Shown here piece by piece: positions 27,401-36,436 of a stretch of DNA of 64,000 nt (positions within the stretch are counted from its first letter, which is position 1; the number at the start of each line of letters is the position of its first letter). The stretch spans positions 2,542,001 through 2,606,000 of the forward strand of contig NZ_CP014782.1 in assembly GCF_002005305.1 (NCBI RefSeq). Reading direction: 5' to 3'. The notes under the pieces were generated by a model that did no database searches, was not told the DNA's origin, and was given only the letters and a program-made list of their open reading frames with translations. The stretch comes from Shewanella psychrophila. Its GTDB lineage: Bacteria > Pseudomonadota > Gammaproteobacteria > Enterobacterales > Shewanellaceae. The position numbers and the translations under genes were made by a program.

Positions 27401-30400
27401 ACTGAGTTTGCGTCACAATACTGTTCGGCGCCGTCACTTTGGTGGGGACACCTAAACCCATATTATATTCAGTCGTAGTGATATGACCTTTGGCGTTAGT
27501 CACTTGGTAAGGGAGGTAACCATCATCCGCAACACTGGACCCATTTTTAGTGTAATTAAATGATGTTGTTCGAGCAGAAAGGCTACTGCAAGCACTAGAC
27601 TGTCCGGTTACCGTGGATGATAAAGGCAAGCCATAATCATTAAACACCATAACGTCACTACGGCTGCAAGCACTGCCCGATGCAGTGTAAACAATGCGGG
27701 TAGGTTTGTGATGTGTCTCATCCCAAGACTCAACCGTTTGCGTTGCCACTTGAGCGATATCAGCATTCACTGTTGGGTCGTTCACCCAATCACGATTTTC
27801 GACGGTATTGGTCGTCATCACCGCATTAAATTTTGATAAAAACCAGTTATCTGTGTCTGGCGTGAACACGGTATCGACCACTGTTTGGTAGCTATTGGCG
27901 CCACCATCAATATAATCTGTGACCGTTTGGGTACGCTTACTGATATTGCCAAACTCATCAACAGCACTCGGAGCAATGGTTTGCTCAACCGCGCTGCGCC
28001 GCTCACTGGACCCACTTAACCCGTAGCTGTTGGTGATAGTACGGGTATTGATGTTGTGATACACACCGGTAATCGTGTGCTGCGGGTTGTCAGCCCAGCT
28101 TTGTGCGGTCATTGCCACTGTGATGCCATTGACACTCACCGTTTGTGATTCAAGCAGGCTAACAAAGGGGAATTTTTGCTTGAAGACACTCAAGGTCACT
28201 TTATTGCGACTGACATCCTTTTCAACCACCTCTCTAAACCCAGTGAAGCCCCTGCCTTGCAGATTATACATGGCGCCTTTGTAGGCGTACTCGGTTTCAT
28301 TGACTCCACCAATGCCATTGCTTTGCTCAAAAGATTGCACCACGTACATACTGGAGCCAAAGTGGATATAGCCATCACCGACGTAATCATGGTCAGTATC
28401 GTACATCTTAGTTTGGCCCGCACTGGCTTCCCCCGTAGAGAGTGGACGGTAACGCCACTGGCTGGTGTTACCTAAACCGTCTGTGACAAATTGAAGATAA
28501 TCAACGGCACCATAGTCACTCGTCGTCAGTCCATCACCCGCACCATAATTACGCACAATATAGGCACCATAATCGACACCATAATGGGGGGCTTGTTTAT
28601 CGACTATTGTTGATACACTATCTGGTCCATAAGTATATACGGCGTCAATGAGACCATCACCAAATGCATCGATAAAGGCGATTTCAGAGGCTGAGCCTTC
28701 AAACTTAGACGCTTCTCGCCTAGCCAAGTAACTGCCATCGGTTTGTTTGTCGAAATAGATAGCATCATAGCGATAAATAGAATGGTCATGTGATTTAACA
28801 TCAATAAGTTGAGTGGGGTATTCAGCTGAGTAGCCGCTACTGATATCGCCATAAATCTGGTCTCCACAATACTGACTCTCTTTATTATTAACGGAACCAT
28901 TTTTGAAAGGGTCAACCAAACTGACGCAACTTTCTATTATTCTTTCGCCTGGTAAAAGCAGCTCTTTGAGTCCATCACCATTGATATCAACGAAATGCAA
29001 ACTGCCGTTGAACTTGGGAACGCGATAAAATGCAACATCACCTTCGTTGCCAGTGGGAAGGCGAAAGTATCGACTCAATAATGTTGAATCAGCCCCAAGT
29101 TCAATAGCATCATGAAATGTACCTGTCCCATCATTCATTCTCACCACAAGCTCACCGCCTTCCCATCCAAACCAATCGGGGAGGTTGTCACCATTCATAT
29201 CATTGAAATAACTGAAGAATCGATAATCCAAACGATAATTTGCCGGAAATCCTGAGTAGCTATTAATATCCAGTTCCTTTGTGGTGAAATCAAGATGGTC
29301 CCCTCTACTTTTATTAAGCAAAAAATATTTCGGGTTTCCACCTGGCACAGAGCCAACAATAGGCTGTTCGAGCTCTGAAACTAAAATGTCCGGCAATCCA
29401 TTGCCATCAATATCTCCTATCACCTCAGCGGTTTGAGTCGGATACAGCTTAAAATCTACAGAGCTTCTTTTATAGGTGTAATTTAATAAAGTCTCACCAT
29501 GACTTAGGTAAGGGTTTAACGTGTCTCCAGTATGCAGGTGTAACGCTAATTTCGCCTGGCCATCATTATGGCGATAAATAAGTAAGTCCGGAAAGCCATC
29601 TCCATTAAAATCGGCTCCACTGAGAATGCGGTCAACTTTATTTAAGCCATAATTGTTAAGTGAAATATTGGAGGAGGTGTAATGACCATCCTGGTTAGCA
29701 TCAAACTGTAACTCTCCATTCATATTTCTTAGTGGGTCTGCTTTCCCGTCTTGATTGATATCTATTTCGACACAATTAAATGAAGCCGTCATGACGTTAT
29801 AGCGACAAAACTCCTGGAAAACCATATCATTCGCATTGACTAAACCTTGCTCAGCATCGGTGTTAAAACCTGGCCAATCAACAGTACCATCACCGTTTAC
29901 ATCGCCATGTGGGATAACCCCTAAAATATTGATGCTATCGTCATAACGCGTTACACCATCAATTTTTAGGCGCTGGGGCTCACTGATATGAGTCGTTTCA
30001 GACCAATCAAATAGGGTTGGAGAGGTGCATTGCAGTGTCGTATTACTGAAACCGCACTCTTGTATACCGCTGACCAAGCTCCTTCCACTGGCTAGGCTGT
30101 AACGGTAACCTAATAAATAACGGTGAACAGGCTTATTCGTTGTTTCAAAGGTATTGACTTGAGTTAACCGTCGCGTAGTTTGTAACATCCCGCCTGCGAG
30201 ATAACTGATACGAGCATCATTCCTAGCGTCGTAGGTAAACGCGACATATCGCTCACCTAACGTATTCTCAGTGCCTGTGTACTTGATTTTGCTTAAAAGA
30301 TGCTCGCCTGCGATACTGGTATCATATTCATAATCAATGGTGTTCTTTCCTGACGACCATGATTCTTGAGTGACCTTCCAACTTAACGTCGTGGTTAATC

Positions 30401-32660
30401 CGCCAGGCGTAAACCGACTATCGGCATTCGCACCATAAGTGGCTATTGAACCATCCGGACGATAGACGGTAAAGCGTGTTGAGGCGCCATTGACCTCTCC
30501 CGATTGCACCACTTTGACAAAGCTGTCCATCTCTGTGCGATATTCAGCGCCGCTGGTGCCATAACGACCAGAAGTGATGAGCCGCTGACCATTTAAACAG
30601 AGCCTGTCGGTGTCAGCATTAAACGTGACCGCACGTGTGAAACCATCTTGGGCATAGGTTGCCCCGCAGCGACTAATTGCAGAGCCGGCATTAAGAGACC
30701 ACCCCACACCAGCCACGCCGTTGCCACTTTGTGAGTGATAACTCAGAGAAACCTTAGGCTGAATGCCAGCGCGGCCAGGTGGCAAGTCTACAGGTATTTG
30801 ATAACTGGCTTGCCCACCAGAGACGCCGGCTTGACCATTCAACACTGCAGCATCTAAGTTTACAGTATGGTAAGGCTCAGCATTTTGACCATCAGCATCG
30901 GTGATTTCAATAGCATCAACAGATGATGTCATTGAACATATCTGCCCCTCTCTCTCCCAGCCGGCTGGGCAAGTATATTGCGTGCTTTGACTGGCTACCT
31001 GAGTGAGTGTGCGTTGACATTGACTGCCTAACACGCTCCAGCCTTCTCCACACCGATAGACATTTTCGAGCCTGGCACTATCCTCTTCCCAACAAGACCA
31101 CCTTCTATTTCCTCCCTCAGCAGGTTCCCCCCCGCTACATTGTTTTCCTGTAGGCTTAATCGGCGACAAAATAACAACTGACTGACGGCACATAGCCAGG
31201 CTTGAATTGTACGAAAAACCAGTAGGGCAAAGGTATTGCGTCTTAGCCATGGCATTCTTGGCTTCTGACTTACTGCACGTCGACCCTGTTAGGCCATAAC
31301 CCGCAGGGCAAGAATAGACTGTCCGGCTACTTGCAGTTTGTGTCAAAGTGCGGTTACAGCGAGCACCCGAAAGCGTCCACCCGGTAGCACATTGATAGAT
31401 TCGAGATGCCGTTTTAGATTGCGTCTTACGGCAAGACGTCCCAGAGTGAATATAGCCTGCAGGACACGAGTAATTTGTTGTTCTGGTTGCTGACAACGTA
31501 TGGGTTTTTAGACACCGAGAGCCCGATACGCTGAATCCTGAACTACACGTATAATTAGAGGGGGCTGGATATGAGGTACCGTAATAAATACAACTTGAAC
31601 CAGACACTCTCCAATCAAGTGGCTCCCCCTTGCTCCACACTATTGGGCAATAGTATGCCTGACGGCTCGATGCCGTTTGCGTTAATGTTTTACTGCAGCG
31701 GCTTCCTGATACTGTCCAGCCAGCACTGCAACTATAGCGAGTCTGTGTTGCACGCGGCACTTCAGACCAACACTGCCATAAGCGTTTTCCGCCCCCCATA
31801 GGTTCACCACCAAAACAACTCATATTGGTAGGTTTGAGATTAGCAATGACTCTCACTTGTTTGCGGCATTTACCTCTTGACGCACTCCAGCTATAACCAC
31901 TTGGGCAAGATGCCGGCACTGTGCTTGCTGTGGCAGGTTTGGTGTCTGTTTTTCTACAGATTGTTCCAGAGCGGGAATATCCGCTGGGGCATGAATAAAG
32001 TGTACGAAGCGAGGCTAATTTGATGAGTCGACAGCTATTACCGAATAATCGTTTTCCTGCGGCGCAGTAATACACCTTTGTCGCCGCCTTACTTTCAACA
32101 TAGCGACAACTCGAAGCCACTGTTGTCCAACCGGAGGGGCAGGAAAAAGTATAACTAATCGATGCTGCTTGAGAAACGGTACGTATACAGTTCGCCCCAG
32201 AAAGCGTCCAGCCGCCTGAAAAACATTGTAGCGATGAAGGGGCTGTTTTTGTCTCACTTTTAGTGCAACGGGTACCGCTACGAGCATAACCAGAAGGGCA
32301 AGAATAGACAATTTGACTACTGGCTGTTTGAGACAGTGTGCGTGAGCAGTTATTGCCGGATCGCGACCAGCCAGCCCCCTCACCACAGGTCAGTTCGACC
32401 TCTGCGCTGTGTGCTTCATTTTTAATACAGGAAGTATCAGATAAGGTATAGCCGCTGGGACATGAATACGCATAGGACACTGCAGCAGCCATCTCATCCA
32501 CTTTTTCACACGCCGTCTGTGCAGTATTAAACTGATAGCCCTCAGGGCACACGCTGGTGATATTAAGCGGTGAGGCAGTATTGGGGCTTGCTTCAACGAA
32601 AAAAGATAAATGTAACGAAAAAATAAATAGTAATATGTAGCCTATTCCCTGAGATCTCAT
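24471..32660 (-). CDS. Giant Sec-exported SpvB/RHS-repeat polymorphic toxin with Cys-rich N-terminal array
   Basis: 2729 residues, start supported by AAGGAAG. Residues 1-25 are a signal peptide cleaved near VEA. Residues about 35-590 hold about 18 units of 25-30 residues of the type CPSGYxxSGTxCxK, mostly with two cysteines. Two long variants (KPTxxxCxGGEPxxGGxRxWxCW) occur about seven units apart. From about 603 comes a SpvB/TcdB-like region (ASYQIPVDLPPGRAGIQPKV) with FG-GAP/VCBS-type Asp-rich repeats (DINGDGLKELLLP), then YD/RHS repeats. The RHS core boundary is YDYNMGRFMSVDPFIQSP ... NPLSGTDPTGY at about 2440-2469. The last 260 residues are the variable tip: a short hydrophobic stretch (GIMMIPIPMLGAGK) and a basic, His-containing end (YNLHQDPLHRGGKPHIDVR). 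The tip looks like a nuclease domain but I cannot name it. There is no PAAR domain and no T6SS gene nearby. Confidence 0.85.
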   Translation of the reverse strand: MRSQGIGYILLFIFSLHLSFFVEASPNTASPLNITSVCPEGYQFNTAQTACEKVDEMAAAVSYAYSCPSGYTLSDTSCIKNEAHSAEVELTCGEGAGWSRSGNNCSRTLSQTASSQIVYSCPSGYARSGTRCTKSETKTAPSSLQCFSGGWTLSGANCIRTVSQAASISYTFSCPSGWTTVASSCRYVESKAATKVYYCAAGKRLFGNSCRLIKLASLRTLYSCPSGYSRSGTICRKTDTKPATASTVPASCPSGYSWSASRGKCRKQVRVIANLKPTNMSCFGGEPMGGGKRLWQCWSEVPRATQTRYSCSAGWTVSGSRCSKTLTQTASSRQAYYCPIVWSKGEPLDWRVSGSSCIYYGTSYPAPSNYTCSSGFSVSGSRCLKTHTLSATRTTNYSCPAGYIHSGTSCRKTQSKTASRIYQCATGWTLSGARCNRTLTQTASSRTVYSCPAGYGLTGSTCSKSEAKNAMAKTQYLCPTGFSYNSSLAMCRQSVVILSPIKPTGKQCSGGEPAEGGNRRWSCWEEDSARLENVYRCGEGWSVLGSQCQRTLTQVASQSTQYTCPAGWEREGQICSMTSSVDAIEITDADGQNAEPYHTVNLDAAVLNGQAGVSGGQASYQIPVDLPPGRAGIQPKVSLSYHSQSGNGVAGVGWSLNAGSAISRCGATYAQDGFTRAVTFNADTDRLCLNGQRLITSGRYGTSGAEYRTEMDSFVKVVQSGEVNGASTRFTVYRPDGSIATYGANADSRFTPGGLTTTLSWKVTQESWSSGKNTIDYEYDTSIAGEHLLSKIKYTGTENTLGERYVAFTYDARNDARISYLAGGMLQTTRRLTQVNTFETTNKPVHRYLLGYRYSLASGRSLVSGIQECGFSNTTLQCTSPTLFDWSETTHISEPQRLKIDGVTRYDDSINILGVIPHGDVNGDGTVDWPGFNTDAEQGLVNANDMVFQEFCRYNVMTASFNCVEIDINQDGKADPLRNMNGELQFDANQDGHYTSSNISLNNYGLNKVDRILSGADFNGDGFPDLLIYRHNDGQAKLALHLHTGDTLNPYLSHGETLLNYTYKRSSVDFKLYPTQTAEVIGDIDGNGLPDILVSELEQPIVGSVPGGNPKYFLLNKSRGDHLDFTTKELDINSYSGFPANYRLDYRFFSYFNDMNGDNLPDWFGWEGGELVVRMNDGTGTFHDAIELGADSTLLSRYFRLPTGNEGDVAFYRVPKFNGSLHFVDINGDGLKELLLPGERIIESCVSLVDPFKNGSVNNKESQYCGDQIYGDISSGYSAEYPTQLIDVKSHDHSIYRYDAIYFDKQTDGSYLARREASKFEGSASEIAFIDAFGDGLIDAVYTYGPDSVSTIVDKQAPHYGVDYGAYIVRNYGAGDGLTTSDYGAVDYLQFVTDGLGNTSQWRYRPLSTGEASAGQTKMYDTDHDYVGDGYIHFGSSMYVVQSFEQSNGIGGVNETEYAYKGAMYNLQGRGFTGFREVVEKDVSRNKVTLSVFKQKFPFVSLLESQTVSVNGITVAMTAQSWADNPQHTITGVYHNINTRTITNSYGLSGSSERRSAVEQTIAPSAVDEFGNISKRTQTVTDYIDGGANSYQTVVDTVFTPDTDNWFLSKFNAVMTTNTVENRDWVNDPTVNADIAQVATQTVESWDETHHKPTRIVYTASGSACSRSDVMVFNDYGLPLSSTVTGQSSACSSLSARTTSFNYTKNGSSVADDGYLPYQVTNAKGHITTTEYNMGLGVPTKVTAPNSIVTQTQYDAIGRPVQVSQTGSPIRYIRYLLAASWSHSPSHAKLLTRITSAGMPIQEEYQDSLGRPLRSATQGFDGSRYQYLDKQYDSLGHLTHESLPYFNGDTPEYTVFSGFDAFDRPATRSLPNGESGGLMSTYGYTGLTTDITVEGRTLSRTYGMQGLLYETVDAADGSNRFSYDGGGRPLIIEDANHNKIVASYNGFGHKTRLDDPNQGTTTFGYNTLGELDSQTDANGITQTFVLDTLGRITAKTFTGSQVNGNASYTWDTRKQGLLTSETQQGIDQSYTYTDNLQLATSSITVSNSHGGDGVTRTVGHQYDSFYGRPIGLTYPNGLMLEYRYNDSGYLSQTRNVASNYIYRTITDRDAAGHITGAALADELMSQVSAYNSEGTMASTQVTSSLGQLHNHYYERYDSFMNLTAERNAVTGLEKSYVYDNLNRLKQYSFSNGGFALYDNSTPFAATVDYGYDAVGNLLKKSDYSVNTAGAYEYGACNGPNRVCAITKPINNQRITFSYDSRGNLLTGDGLTMTYNALDKPLTINGRGPSNNTRTAFVYGSDNMRALQTRTVSGKTTKTHYVGKLFESDNDGSWRAYIDDIAVLSYTPDKGNKLLFTLRDRLGSATTLVDEAGNIISQRYFDPFGRTATASAAGSLGDLLDTNRHRRGFTDHEHLNEQQLIHMNGRVYDYNMGRFMSVDPFIQSPTSTQSVNPYSYIMNNPLSGTDPTGYVAEEKEFKIKVATTGSRIKRSVTATVSSNGKGGATVTFSGGNGASRSAAKNAVAGKLSGAGFKVSDIGGQKAISSSSTWNKSEASGVADKYTDVSTPGVDSAITAMNSNPNDLGQTAHVGRTQERNILESLEPGSYLRITGDAAVDAGIMMIPIPMLGAGKMGYQFYKASRVAKGLVTPEKFFGGLTHKEAEKVLMRKFGSPRGGGANNKSFFNNKTKRTYNLHQDPLHRGGKPHIDVRKRGLPTNYYKDKPFFLNGGAP

Positions 32661-33055
32661 AATTAACTTCCTTTTAATTCTTAATAATTACGTACTACCG
32701 ATTAGCCTTTGTGAAGACAAATATTTTATTAGGGATAACAAAAACTGAACCATATCAGCAAACCAAACGGAAAACATTAAATTTATGTTTTCGCAACATT
32801 TTTCACACAAAAAGCCAGAATAACCAACGATAGTATCGAAAAAAGGGGCAAGAAGTAGGATGAGAAATCCGTTACATGCAGCATGTAAGAGTCTAATTAA
32901 AGGGGTTAAGACTAAGAACTGTATTAGCATCGTCAGAAAATAAGAGCCTGATTGCCAATGCTTAGCTCTGGGTGAATGAGGTTATTAATATGCCCAAAGC
33001 ACCAAAGTCATATCCTAGGACATTTTCCTCTTCGATGTGCTTTTCAAGAAAGCTT
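32661..33055 (-). promoter_or_regulatory. Upstream region of the rhs toxin gene
   Basis: About 395 A/T-rich bases with no gene; the rhs promoter must lie here. A perfect palindrome with 8-base arms, TTACATGC-A-GCATGTAA, is at 32872-32888, about 212 bases before the ATG. It is a good candidate operator. Confidence 0.4.
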
Positions 33056-33096
33056 AAAACAAAAAATGCAGCCAAAAGGCTGCATTTTATCTAATC
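33056..33096 (-). terminator. Terminator of the nqr operon, copy 2 of the 41-bp exact repeat
   Basis: The same 41 bases as at 21859-21899. Here it sits 23 bases past the nqrF stop codon with its T tract on the minus strand, so this is plausibly the native nqr terminator. Confidence 0.85.
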
Positions 33097-33118
33097 GTTT
33101 CTAGCTAAATCCTAGGCA

Positions 33119-34342
33119 TTAATCACCGAAGTCATCTAACAGAATGTTTTCCTCTTCGACGCCCAGGCTCTCAAGCATGTTAATGACAGAGGTGTTCATT
33201 ATCGGAGGGCCGCACATGTAGAACTCACAATCTTCCGGCGCCTTGTGATTCTTAAGATAGTTCTCATAAATCACATTGTGGATAAATCCGGTGTAACCAT
33301 CCCAGTTATCTTCGGGGAGCGGATCGGACAGGGCTACATGCCAGACAAAGTTTTCATTCTCCGCCGCTAACTTATCGAACTCGTCTTGATAGAAGACTTC
33401 ACGGGTAGAGCGTGCACCGTACCAAAAACTCATCTTACGTTTAGTGTGTTCGCCTCTAAGCTGGTTGAAGATGTGAGAACGCATGGGGGCCATACCCGCA
33501 CCACCACCGATAAACACCATCTCGGCATCAGTTTCTTTCACGAAGAACTCACCGAAGGGGCCCGATATTGTCACCATGTCACCGGCTTTGAGGTTAAAGA
33601 TGTAAGATGACATCTTGCCCGGCGCGACACCCTCTGACGGCGGCGTGGCGATACGCACGTTGAGCATGATACGGCCTTTCTCATCCGGGTAATTCGCCAT
33701 AGAGTATGCACGTAGCACGTCTTCATCGACTTTAGACACCAGTTTGAACAGATCATACTTATCCCAGTCGCCACGGTACTCGTCCGGAATATCAAAATCG
33801 CTGTAGTTGACCTGATGAGCAGGCGCTTCAATCTGAATGTAACCACCAGCCTTAAACTTAACGTCTTCGCCTTCGCCTTCGGGGAGCTTCAGCAATAGTT
33901 CTTTAATGAAGGTGGCCTTGTTATCGTTTGAGATAACTTCACACTGCCACTTCTTAACACCGAAAATCTCCTCCTCGACTTCAAGCTCCATATCGGTTTT
34001 CACCGCCACCTGACAGGCTAAACGACACCCCTCTTTGGCCTCTTTCTTGGTGATATGGTCGCGCTCTGTTGGCAGGATATCGCCGCCACCAGATTTAACC
34101 GTTACCCGGCACTGACCGCAGGTGCCACCGCCACCACAGGCGGATGGAATAAAGATATTTTTATTGGCCAATGCCCCAAGCAGCTTGTCACCCGCCGGTG
34201 TGGTAATGCTCTTGTCTTCGTCATCATTGATGCCAATTCTTACATCACCGGTTGAAACCAGTTTACTCTTGGCGAATAGAATCACCATTACCAGCAGGCT
34301 CACCACGAGGGTAAACATGCTGATACCAATTGCCATTTCCAT
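33119..34342 (-). CDS. nqrF: Na+-translocating NADH:quinone reductase subunit F
   Basis: 407 residues. One N-terminal membrane helix (about 5-24) is followed by a 2Fe-2S ferredoxin domain with Cys69, Cys75, Cys78 and Cys110 (SACGGGGTCGQC ... GCRLAC). Next come a FAD domain (RAYSMANYP) and a NADH-binding domain (FIGGGAGMAPMRSH, MCGPP). It oxidises NADH and passes electrons into the Nqr complex in the inner membrane. Last gene of nqrABCDEF. No nqrM or apbE follows, as these often do; the terminator and then the accessory block come instead. Confidence 0.96.
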   Translation of the reverse strand: MEMAIGISMFTLVVSLLVMVILFAKSKLVSTGDVRIGINDDEDKSITTPAGDKLLGALANKNIFIPSACGGGGTCGQCRVTVKSGGGDILPTERDHITKKEAKEGCRLACQVAVKTDMELEVEEEIFGVKKWQCEVISNDNKATFIKELLLKLPEGEGEDVKFKAGGYIQIEAPAHQVNYSDFDIPDEYRGDWDKYDLFKLVSKVDEDVLRAYSMANYPDEKGRIMLNVRIATPPSEGVAPGKMSSYIFNLKAGDMVTISGPFGEFFVKETDAEMVFIGGGAGMAPMRSHIFNQLRGEHTKRKMSFWYGARSTREVFYQDEFDKLAAENENFVWHVALSDPLPEDNWDGYTGFIHNVIYENYLKNHKAPEDCEFYMCGPPIMNTSVINMLESLGVEEENILLDDFGD

Positions 34343-34414
34343 CGAATCTACCTTCTCTTAATTCAATTCGTTAATTCAAGTTCGTTAATCCAAGTACGCG
34401 ATTAACTCACTGAA

Positions 34415-35023
34415 TTAAATTGAGATACCTGCGAACGCCATAAAGCCTAATGCCATTAAGCCTGTGGTGATAAATGTAATGCCCACGCCCTGTAGCCCTT
34501 CGGGTATGGCATGAAACTTCATACGTTCACGCAGGCCTGCTAGCATCACAATCGCCATGGCCCAACCAAAACCTGAGCCTGCGGCAAACACCACGGACTC
34601 ACCTAAGGTGTAGTCACGGTTGGCCATGAAAATAACCCCGGCAAAAATCGCACAGTTAACGGTCAATAGTGGCAGGAAGATCCCCAGCGAGTCATAGAGG
34701 CTCGGGATGTATTTATCTAAGAACATTTCTAGGATCTGAACCAAAGCAGCGATCACACCGATGAAGGTGATCAGCTGCAAATAACTCAAATCAATCTCAG
34801 GGTATCCGGCCCAAGCCAGCGCCCCCGGAGCCAGTACGTTGGCATAAATAAGCTGATTTAATGGCACCGCTAGCATCATCACTACGATAACAGCGATACC
34901 TAGACCAAATGAGGTGGAGACCTTCTTAGAGACCGCGAGAAAGGTACACATGCCCATGAAGAATGACAGCGCCATATTGTCGATAAGGGCCGCCTGAACA
35001 AATAGATTTATATAGTGTTCCAT
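34415..35023 (-). CDS. nqrE: Na+-translocating NADH:quinone reductase subunit E
   Basis: 202 residues, six membrane helices, family start MEHYINLFVQAALIDNMALSFFMGMCTFLAVS. NqrE and NqrD form an inverted-topology pair that holds an Fe centre between conserved cysteines; here one is in FMGMC, another in LTVNCAIFAG. Nine bases separate it from nqrD, and 72 from nqrF. Confidence 0.96.
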   Translation of the reverse strand: MEHYINLFVQAALIDNMALSFFMGMCTFLAVSKKVSTSFGLGIAVIVVMMLAVPLNQLIYANVLAPGALAWAGYPEIDLSYLQLITFIGVIAALVQILEMFLDKYIPSLYDSLGIFLPLLTVNCAIFAGVIFMANRDYTLGESVVFAAGSGFGWAMAIVMLAGLRERMKFHAIPEGLQGVGITFITTGLMALGFMAFAGISI

Positions 35024-35032
35024 AACTTTCTC

Positions 35033-35656
35033 TTACCCTCTCTTACGCTGAATGACATTGATGGCCCAGATCATCAAACCGATCAGGAAGAAAGCAATCG
35101 GGGGCAGCTTGAACATCTCGTTGGTTAAGTACCAGCCTCCGTTTTCCACCGTTTTGAGGATCTCGTGGCCAAACAGAGTGCCACTGCCTATCAGTTCTCT
35201 CACGAATGCAACGCCCAGTAAGATCACGCCATAACCCATGGCATTACCCAAGGCATCGACCACGGCCATAGGCGGCTTGTTCTTCATGGCGAAAGCTTCG
35301 GCGCGGCCCATGATGATGCAGTTGGTAATAATCAGTCCCACAAACACAGACAGCTGGCGAGACAACTCATAAGCGACATCCTGCAGCACCATGTCGACGA
35401 TGATCACCAATGAGGCGATAATCGTCATCTGCGCGATGATTCGGACACTGTTTGGAATAAGATTGCGTATGGTTGAGATGATCAGATTCGAAAACACCAA
35501 TACGAAAGTCACCGCTAGGGTCATCACCAACGCCGTTTGCATCGAGTTACTGACAGCTAACGCAGAACAGACCCCAAGTACCTGCATGGCAACCGGATTA
35601 TTAGAGAAAATAGGCGTCGTCAGTATTTCCCGAGTGGCGGCTAAATTTTTACTCAT
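35033..35656 (-). CDS. nqrD: Na+-translocating NADH:quinone reductase subunit D
   Basis: 207 residues, six membrane helices, with NPVAMQVLGVCSALAVS at the start of the core and IITNCIIMGRAEAFAM in the middle. The cysteines in these two segments correspond to the intramembrane iron site shared with NqrE. It begins 1 base after nqrC in the operon. Confidence 0.96.
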   Translation of the reverse strand: MSKNLAATREILTTPIFSNNPVAMQVLGVCSALAVSNSMQTALVMTLAVTFVLVFSNLIISTIRNLIPNSVRIIAQMTIIASLVIIVDMVLQDVAYELSRQLSVFVGLIITNCIIMGRAEAFAMKNKPPMAVVDALGNAMGYGVILLGVAFVRELIGSGTLFGHEILKTVENGGWYLTNEMFKLPPIAFFLIGLMIWAINVIQRKRG

Positions 35657-35657
35657 C

Positions 35658-36434
35658 TTAAACCTCCGAAGCTTTTAGCTTGTCTAAGAAGACTTTAAAG
35701 CCTTCATTACCAAACCAGAATTGAATCGAACGCTGTACACCACGTCCAGTCATGGTGGCGCCACTCACGGCATCGACACCATGAATGTCGCCCTCTTTAG
35801 CGCCGCCCTTAACAATTTTCAGCACCGCCTTACCCTTATCATCGAAAATTTGCTTGCCACGGAACTTATCTGTCCACTCAGTCTCATTAAGAAAATCACC
35901 GATCCCCGGGGTTTCGCCGTGCTCATAAAACACGATATTCTCGATAGTGTTAAAGTCGGGTTTCAATGCCACATAGCCGTAGATAATCGACCACAGGCCT
36001 TTACCATAAATAGGCATAACGACGCTGCTTAGCTCACCTTGTTCATCGAATACCTTGAACACACGGACTTCATCGGCGCGAGAGCGAATTCTTGCGGTAT
36101 CTTTCTTAGGTTTACGTGACTTTTCAGGATTAATCGCCGCCATACGCTCATCGAAATCCATAACCTGGGTTCGCTCGAGAGCCTCGATTTCCCCCGAGTC
36201 GAGATTGATGATCACTGGAGTGACCGATTTTTCGAATATTGTGCGAAAATCTTTCTCACCTTGGATATCCACATCCGATGCCATCAGTACATAACGTTTT
36301 AATTCATCACGCTTCTTGACCAGCTTGCGTTCTTTGAGCAGCTCGGCGGTTCCAGTGATCATAAATGAGCACAAGAGGCTGAGGCTGATGATGAAAATCA
36401 TGGTTCCCACCACGGAATCTTTCTTCAAGGCCAT
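35658..36434 (-). CDS. nqrC: Na+-translocating NADH:quinone reductase subunit C
   Basis: 258 residues. One membrane helix near the N-terminus and a periplasmic FMN-binding domain. The FMN acceptor is Thr227 in DAVSGATMTGRGVQ, the standard ApbE target motif. FMN must be attached by an ApbE-type flavin transferase; none is encoded in this operon. The operon spacing to nqrB is 2 bases. Confidence 0.96.
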   Translation of the reverse strand: MALKKDSVVGTMIFIISLSLLCSFMITGTAELLKERKLVKKRDELKRYVLMASDVDIQGEKDFRTIFEKSVTPVIINLDSGEIEALERTQVMDFDERMAAINPEKSRKPKKDTARIRSRADEVRVFKVFDEQGELSSVVMPIYGKGLWSIIYGYVALKPDFNTIENIVFYEHGETPGIGDFLNETEWTDKFRGKQIFDDKGKAVLKIVKGGAKEGDIHGVDAVSGATMTGRGVQRSIQFWFGNEGFKVFLDKLKASEV

Positions 36435-36436
36435 GA

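Noticed and set aside
32688..32930. 80-codon minus-strand ORF upstream of the rhs gene
   Set aside because: No ribosome-binding site, chance-like composition; it covers the likely promoter and palindrome.
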